Positions 38,601 through 47,600 of a DNA stretch of 64,000 nucleotides are shown one piece after another. Under the pieces are notes generated by a model, which worked only from the letters and a program-made list of their open reading frames with translations, had not been told where the DNA came from and did no database searches. Position 1 is the first letter of the stretch. Every line of letters starts with the position of its first letter. Source of the DNA: Bombus terrestris (Eukaryota; Arthropoda; Insecta; Hymenoptera; Apidae). The stretch covers positions 8,603,001 to 8,667,000 of the forward strand of contig NC_063283.1 in assembly GCF_910591885.1 (NCBI RefSeq). The letters are read 5' to 3'. The translations under genes and the position numbers were made by a program.

Positions 38601-41600
38601 TTGTCATACAGTGCTTTATAATTTTCACAGGCGTCTATACACTGTCTGAACTTTTGCATGGATCTTCTAGGCTTCTCAGAAAATACTTCATTAAAGTCGA
38701 TGTAATCTCGACACAGGATAATAATTTGATTACTAAGAGCCTTGAAGAGATTCTCTATTCTCTCATGACTGCTATAGAACGGCGAATTCAACCAGATTAT
38801 TCTGAACAGATGTATGATTAACATCAGATGTTCCTCGATGCTTGATGGTGTAGTGCATTTCTCTAATTCTGCAGAGGGATCTATCAAGATTCGAAGATAC
38901 TCGATGTTAGATTTGGCTTCCTGTACGCCGTCTTCGATCTCATCTACTAATGATAAGAACTGACGAGCATAAGTCGAATGACTTATTAATAGGAATTCTG
39001 CTATTATTTTCACCGTTGGGTTCTGAAGCTGGTGGTTTAGACCGCAGAGATTGTCATCTGTTAGAGAAATAATTTTTTATAGTACAAATATGTTTAGAAG
39101 AAGGAATGGAAGCTTAGATTCTGGGAGCTGGAGTTGTATACATTTTATTAGAATATACATTGAAATATTCAAATTCGAACATTCAGATTATAAAATATTA
39201 ATTTAATATTTTGTAATCAGCGTACAGAGATTTATTAAAGTGAGCTGTCCAGAAATCCCAGATCTAATATGCTCTACAAGCAAATACATACTCCTGAAAT
39301 ATTTACGAAATGAAATTACTAACATCGATAAATCCAAAAGTCGTACTCGTCTTTTAGACACAACAATTCGTTGGGTGTCGCTTGCTCTTGGTCTGAGAGG
39401 GCTATCCTTATTTGGGTGGTCCAGTAAGCTACCACACTCTCCATCCTCTTGACCAACTCCTTATCGGTGCAGTCCTCTTCGGTCAGGTTGCTACCCTCAC
39501 GAGGTACATATATCACCGTTAAGCCCAGCATTTTGTACGTAAGGTCTGTTAAGTTGCAGAAGAAGGTGTCCATGTTCATGTAAAAGTCCGCCTTCACGCA
39601 TGTATCTCAGGTTAAGGAAGACGAATAAGTTTCTCCATCGATATTTTCCCTTATTTTTATTTTTCCTGCTCCTCCAATACTTTCGTTATAACTTATCGCG
39701 ATATAATAAAAAAAAAGGGCTTAGCTATTCTATTCCATTTCGTTCAAACAATTTCCCACTGAAATTTAATTTTTATGATTCCGAAAACAGAGATTAAGAA
39801 TTATGATTCGAGAAACTATAAGAGATCCAGAACAGATTAATTCACAGAGATGGAAACCAGTAAAAGTGTCAGGTCCTGTTCATCTCTAGGATTTTCGTTT
39901 AAAATCATGTCCTCGCAATTAGAGGAGAACGGCTCCTTCGATTCAGTTAGAATCGCGGATCCATTAGAAATAATGAGACGACTTCCAGTCAAACACAATA
40001 CAATCGTTTCTGCCTCTAGGTGGACCTAATAATCCGTCGTTCATGGCCTTCCGTACATGTACAAACATCGACGCCGAATTTACCAGCGGCGAGTTGCGCA
40101 GTGCATTTAGTCGAAAATTATGGTAATAATAACTTCGTTCCACCCTTCCTGTTTCACCCTCTCCTTTTAGTCCTTCTTCTCTTCTCTCACTCTGTTGGTC
40201 GACACTGAGCCGAAAGTTCGCGCGGTGCGCTGCGGTAACAGGGATTGCGCGGCCGAAGTTACAAATTCGCTTGGTAACGTCGTCAAGTCGGGGTTGTTGC
40301 GAGCTTAAGCCGAGGAGACTGTGCAAATGTTGGCCGATCGTCCTTTGTTCCAAACCCTCTTTCGTTACTGAAAGCTATTTGTTAGTTTCGATGTAGACAA
40401 ACTATTAGTGGATTGTCGTTCAGTGCCTGTTAGTAGTAGAGCTGTAAATAAGTGAGGTCTAAATTGGAATCGAAGACACGAATAAAGTATCAGAGAAAGT
40501 TATGAAACTAGGTCGTTGTAAATTTATGAAATTTCCATGAAGCCTGATCACTTGAAGTACCGCGTTGGCTCTATCATTAACTTAGAATATTCCTACTTTC
40601 AAGGGCTCAGGAACGTGAAAAATTTCAGGCATCAGAATTAAAAGTATCGCTATCGAAATTGTTACCCCAAAGTGGCAAGATTATGAGAACTCCGTACCTA
40701 AACTATACAAAAGCTTCCGACAAGTTTCTCTCAAGTAGGAAGCTGAATTTTGTAAATTTGAATTTCGGAAAACGCCATTGACGCGGGACATTCGCCCACG
40801 AAGATTCTAGAGCGCCCACTGCTACCCAATTAAACTTATAGCTGGCGGTTTTACACCCACAGATTGTTTACCAGAAAGGGAGAGAAAGAGAGGGAAGAAG
40901 AGCAAAAAGAGAAGAAAGTCCTGGAGGAGACAAGAAAGTTTCGTAGTTCAGCTCGTTGAAGTATCGTTACGATACCGTGCTCCCCGGAAAACTTTCCCTG
41001 ACTAATTAAACACGAGTTAAGCCACTGAACAAAGCGGGCGAGAATCCTCTCTGGATGGATACTGTCTGGCCAGGTTTCGATCTTGAGGAAGATCGGCGAC
41101 AGCACGTTTTGAACAACCGACAGCACGTGCTGCTCTACTTTATCGTTTACCGAGCCGAACAACACGCGATTCCGAAATGTGTCCGCTCGCAGGATCTCTT
41201 GTGGTTCCCTGATGAAGTAAGTGAGCTCGTATACCGGTACAATAGGAAACGACAGAGAAGCAGCGAGCCTGTTGTATAAATAATAGATGGTCAGGGTGGT
41301 GAAGTTCGGATTTAGAAAGAACTCTCGAATTGTCAATTCCAAGTAGTAGGACCAGTCCTCCTTCTTTAGTCCGCCCAGGGTTGTCATGTCTTTCACACAG
41401 TTGACCTGGAAGAAGAGGAAGATTTTTTTCATTTATTGGCTGAATCTTTTAATCATGATTAATGTTAATATCAAAGGGTTGATTTTCTTTTTTCTTATGA
41501 TATGAGTTTTAATAATTAATATTATCATTTTCTTTTTTGCGAAGGTTGTAATTCTTGGTATTTAGGATAAGGCTGAATCTATCCATAATCTATCCAGTAT

Positions 41601-44600
41601 TGTGCATTAAGAAATTTCTCCACGATCATTATACTTTATGTTCCTTTATGTTCTAACATCCAAGTTAAACTACTAACCAGGTTCGACAGTTCCTGTTCAT
41701 CGTAGATCGGTCTAAGTTCCTCTTGAATTTCATCGACTTCGTGTCCTGCAACAGAATATATCAACGTGTCAGTCAATATCCACTCCACCAAATATATAAT
41801 TTTTTCCCTAACTTGTTTCTTTTCAGAAGCGCAAGATCATCGAATTTGAAAATTAATCAAGTTCGCGCGAAATCCAATCGTAAAATGAATTTAGGACCAT
41901 GGTGTGTATAGACAACTGCGTTATCTATGATACTATATAAAATATCAAATTTACCATACTGCATGTATCTAACAATTTTCCCGAGTTTTTCTTCTCAAAG
42001 AGTTAAAGAACGACTCTGCGCCGGGACCAAATTTTCTCCGATCGTAAAGATCGTTCGTTAGACGGCGATCGAAAGTAGCGATCGCGATGGGTCTCCTTAA
42101 ATCCGACGGGAGAGTTAAATCGGACACATTCGTTTCTAAGAATCTCTCCTGTCCGTTCCGATATCGTTTTTCGTTAGTTCTCTTCTTCTCCGCCCCGCTT
42201 TCTCGAAGGCGCATACAACCAGAAGAGCACCAAGCCCACCACACCCTCTGTGCCACCCTCAGGATACGACTTCGTTGCTGGCAATCTAACAGGAACGATA
42301 AATCGCGGCCAGCTAGTGAATCGGCGGAAGAGGAAACACGTCGGGTGATCGAGGCGCCGCGGGAGGACACGTTGCCATAATTTATTAGACTATGATAGCG
42401 AGTATTATGTAGATAGTACCGATGCTCTCTCCCTTCTTCCCTTCTCTCTCTCTCTCTCTCATTTTCCTTTTGAAACATTCTCTCAACCCGAGGGACTTAT
42501 TACTGTCACGCAGCTTTCCATACCAATGATTTTTCACAAATTTTACACCCTAACCCTGTCACGTTCCTCATGGTATGCTTTTTTCCCTTTTACTCTTCGT
42601 TCTTCGTCGTTTCTCTTTTCTTCCCTCGTTGGATCTACGCGAGTGATGCGAGGATTTCACGAATTTGTTCAGCAGTCGCGAAAGATGTATTCGCGAAAGG
42701 AGCACGTCACTTTCTGACGAGATTCTTGGTTGTGAAGGTTAGTGCTTGTTGACTCTTCCAACGCCATCCAAGGACTTGTTGTTGGCTATTTTGCACAAGG
42801 GATGATAGGGCGGAAATATCTGCAGGAATTTGAAGAGGAGCCTATCGCGCGGAAACGTTGTGCTTCGACCGTGGCTATTAGGCATCGGATTTTTGTTCCA
42901 TCTTTGGATTTTGAATTATATATTCTTGAATCATGAATTCATGACAATAATTTGGATCATACAGCTTTGGGTTATAGAACTTCGGGTTCTAAATTTTTAG
43001 ATTATAGAACTTCGGATTACGCATCTATGAATTCTAGACCTGTGCAGTAAAAGATACTTCAGAAAGACATTAAAACGAACAAAGATTTCTGAAATTTATT
43101 TTATCTTGTTTGCGCGATGCTTCTGTTGCATCTGATGTATTGTTTACAAGGTTTCTACATCAAATATTTGTAAAATATTTGCACAGGTTGTTTTACGACG
43201 AAAGTGCTAGGAAATGGCGAGAACGGATAGTGTTTGGGATGTAACGACGGAGAAAGCTGGAATATGGGTTTTTTTCAGGTTTGGAAGTGAAAATTTGTTG
43301 CCTTCGGCTGCTCGACAGTCCGTGTGTCATAAAACACAAGCGAGTGTTTCAACTTGCCGACTTTTACGATGCTCTACGTCTTAACAGGATTGTTTCGCCA
43401 AACCTGTTTACTGTTTCATTTCTTCTAATTTATTGTGATTGTCTTCTCTTAGATTTAAGTATCTTTTTGCTACTATTTTACTTAGGGGTAAGTTCCATAA
43501 TTATAATTAAGATACTTCCCCGTTCTTCTTGCTACTGCAAATGGATTATCTTTTTTGCTAGAGTCAAGTACTCATTTTATATTAACGCCATGTTCCAGGC
43601 GAATTTTATCTTCTGGAAACTTCTAAAAAATTCAAGACATTTTGCATATTTCATTCTCAGCCGAAGGCAAATCTAACCAAAAAGATTCTAATACCATTCG
43701 TATGTACCAGCAGTTCGAAATTTTTCCTCTTTCTAAAAATTTCTCCTACAGCTTGGTCCAACTGCGACAATTCGAATTTTAATCGCTATCATTTTGAACA
43801 TTTTTTTTTTCCTAAAAAGCATCGCGAGTGAATTCCCGGATCTCGCACGGAACATCGATAATCCGCGCAGCGTTACGCGGAATGCACGATACGCGCGAAG
43901 CATCGGCCGATAATGGAAAATGTATTGCCAGCAGGAAGAACAGCAAGGCACACGTTCCAGCCGCTTTTTTCACCGGAAAAAGAGAGTGACATTCTCGCGA
44001 CACGCATGGAAATGCTCGGCCTGCCGTCAGTACGGAGGATCATCGCCGAATCGGCGAATTACCATTGAATTTTTCATACCAACGTTGCGATTGCAAGGGA
44101 AAGGAACGTTATCGCGATGCTATGAAAAATATGTGAATTCTATTGCATTTTTTTTTTCAAATGAGAGGTTGGTATTTTGGAGGTTTATTTGGCCAGTCAT
44201 TTCATTAGAAACGCGATTATAGGAATTTTATAGCAATGTTGGCGAAAAATTGTTGCGATTGCAAAGATATTTGATTTTTATTAATTTATCTGAAATAGGA
44301 GTTGACTTTCGAGTGTTTATCTGGATAAACACTGGATTAACTGCGAAATTATGAGAATTTCTCAGTGACTATTACAGGAAGCCAATCTTTATTCAAAAAA
44401 TTAATTTCCGCCATATATTTATTTTTTTCTTTTTAAAAGCGGCTAATTTTCGCATAGTTATTCACTCGGCAATTAATTTAGCTGCGAAATTATTTATCAG
44501 CCATGATAAAAAATGTCCTCTTCATTAAAATTCACGACTACTGATCGTAAAAACGCGACGAAAATGTTAATTATTTTTTGCAAAAGGAGGGCGTGGTTTT

Positions 44601-47600
44601 TCGAGGATTTATTCGGAGGTGAATCACTCGATTAGCAGCACGATTACGCGAATTTCCCAGTGGTGATCGTGAAAAGTCAGTCGTTCTGTTTATTAAAATT
44701 CATTAACATTGTATCGATCGGTGGATGAGTGGGGTTGGTCGGGGGTTGGGCTCGCAGGGACACGGCAATAACGATTCGCAATAAAATTCTCGTCCAGCGG
44801 ATTAACCGTTACAATTTCGTTACGCGTTCAACGCGAAAGTAATTCCTTTTTTTTTTTACCATGGTGCTACCGGGGTGGGACACGATCGAACCTCGGTGAA
44901 TATCGTGGCAAACATTTTTGCTTGGCCATGCTGGTATATTAACACGCGTGCGAGCGCCACAGACATAGCGACCATTGTCGACGTAATTACGGGCACTTTG
45001 CGCGGTGTGCGAAATTATTTCGCCATCCTCTGCTAGCCATTGAGGTTGTGTAACAAGCTACGATTTCAAATTTTCCTTCCTCGAATAGAATCCAATTTTT
45101 TTTCGCGATAGGAAGGATAAAAGTTGAGGAATGAAGACATACGACAGGAACAATGTGTTTATTCTTTTGCAATTGATATTTGTGATTTTGTAGATTTGTT
45201 TCTGGTTTATTTCTAGATTGATTAGAGATTAGCCATAGATGATTCTCCTTAAAATGATGTTAATGGGTCCGAGATAATAAGCATCGATTTCAGTCTTTCG
45301 CCCTTCGGATAAAATCGGATCTTTTCATGATAAAATCGAAATTAACATTTAAGAACGAAGACGTAAGATAAGAATGTGTCAGTTCCTTGTAAATGAGAGT
45401 TTTATAACTCTGCAGTTTTATTTCTCGTCGAGTTAATTGACAAAGTTGCTGATTTGGAATATACGACAAGAAATACACTATGCCTAGATGATCGTAATTA
45501 ATGTGGTGTAATGGAAACAAATAGGTATACGTATTTAATAATTACCTACTGTGTAATTACGTTTCAATTGGAAAAACAAGTAAATTTCTATATTGAATAC
45601 GACTAATAACGCTACAGGTAATAGAATAATCTTCTACATTTTAGAATTATCACAAGACAGGACTAAGATGTATGCAAATAAAAAAGTTAACAAGCATAGA
45701 TTAACGAAATTTTTCAAACGCACTAAAAAAGATTCTAGCACCTACCTAATTCACGATTTCATCCCCTCAATTACGAAGAGCGACTGCGAAGGGGTTAATA
45801 TGAAATTAAATCCCATTGGCGATTTTGCGACGAGTCCTCGGCGCCGAATTGCCGTCCTCGATCATCCACAGTCAGTCCGTGACATTAATTGTTCGCAGGG
45901 TAGTTTCAACCTTCTCCCTTCCTCCGTTTCTCGCCACCCTATGCTTGCTAAATCTCCTTGCAGACACCCGCTGGATATTTCGAATAAAGCCCCGTGCTCA
46001 CAATTCGAATGCTCGTTATTCAACAGACAGGTATTGGTTTATCCAGTTTACCTACTTTCTAAACTAGCGACGAATTAGCCACGTTTCTCCTTCGAATCGG
46101 TTCGAGAAACGGGTCTCGAATTACCATAAACCCGGAGACAAATTAGGAACTCGGATACGCCGATTAATCGTCCACCAGAGCGGCCACCTTCAGCATCATA
46201 ATTCAACCCCTCGTATCGATGCTACCCCATTGTTCAGACTCGTTCGAACGATTTTCTCTCCAGTTTCTGTTAGTTGGAGCTACAAGGTCGAGCAAAAATC
46301 TTAGACCTTCCATTAAAAGCTTCTGTCTCAATAAAATCTTACTAAATCCGTGAACGAAGGGAACCATAAACGAAGAACACGTGTTCTAAAAATATATATT
46401 ATTTTCACTGTATATATAAAACCAATAACGTCAGTCGTTTAAGATCTTTGCACATGCGATCGATATGACGTTTTATTGTACATGATCGATAAGAGTGATT
46501 CTAACTTTCTTTCGTGTCACACTGTATAAGAAAGTTTAGCGGAATTAAACGATTTTAACGGGGGGGGGGGGGGGGTCTAAAGGGGCGAATTATAAAATAT
46601 AGGAAAATATTTGAAATAGCTTGAAAGTTTGTTAATTATAATGATTCTTTTGTGACTGAAAATATAGTACATAAAGTAGTTACAGCAATCAAAGCAGAAG
46701 GTGTTGCAACATAGGATGAAGGAATGATCGAAGAAGAGTAATATTTAAGAAAAACAAAACTTTCTAATTTACTTGTTTTGAGTATCGGGCATTTAATAAC
46801 GGTAAATTGAACATCGAGGAGCGAGCTGTACATAATATTAGACCTGGTGAAGTTCCTTTCCGCCAATTACCACTCTTCATCTTCGCGACTCGATATTGCT
46901 GTACTTTCATCGTAGTTTCACTTACATCGTAATAAAAATTCCAACGCAGCGAAAAAGAATTTACGAAGAATCTTTGCTAAACTGTTCTCTCTAATTTCAT
47001 CCTCTTACTTTATAATGTCGCGCAACATTCGTGTTACGATTAACTTATTTAAAACTGGAATTTCAGTTTTAAAAAGACTAAAACAAACGATGTATCTGAT
47101 AAATGGAACGGATGTAGTTAAATATTTCAGTTGAGATTTAACATTTATAGCGTGCTCTTTACTGGTACACGAGATCTAACGTTTTCTGATTGAAAAACAT
47201 TTTCTCTACTGATCGATCTTGATTCTTCTCATTAATTTTTTTTTTTATTACTAAATACGTCACAATTAATTCTCGTTGAGAATTACAAGTATGCCGACTG
47301 GAGTGTTACAACGGCATATCCATCCAGGGGCAGTTGTACGTAAATTCAGCATTTCATTATTTCACAGAAATTCATGTACATGAAATAATCATCTTTCGAT
47401 CTTGAAAATACTACAAATTTTCCATACAATCTGATACAAATTCTACGCGATATTTAAATATCTTCCATCAAAATTCCATCGAATTTCGTCAAAAGAATAT
47501 ATTAATACCAATTTTCAAATACCCAACTAATATATCATAAATCACAAGCGACAAACTGTATAGAGGGTTAGCGAATACCAACATCTCAAGATAATTCATC

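Noticed and set aside
41969..42478. 170-codon minus-strand open frame as a gene
   Set aside because: Arg/Ser-rich translation of a GC-rich island and a CT microsatellite. No family resemblance, and another frame overlaps it.
45593..46078. 161-codon plus-strand open frame in the first intron
   Set aside because: Low-complexity composition, no domain, and no supporting splice signals.
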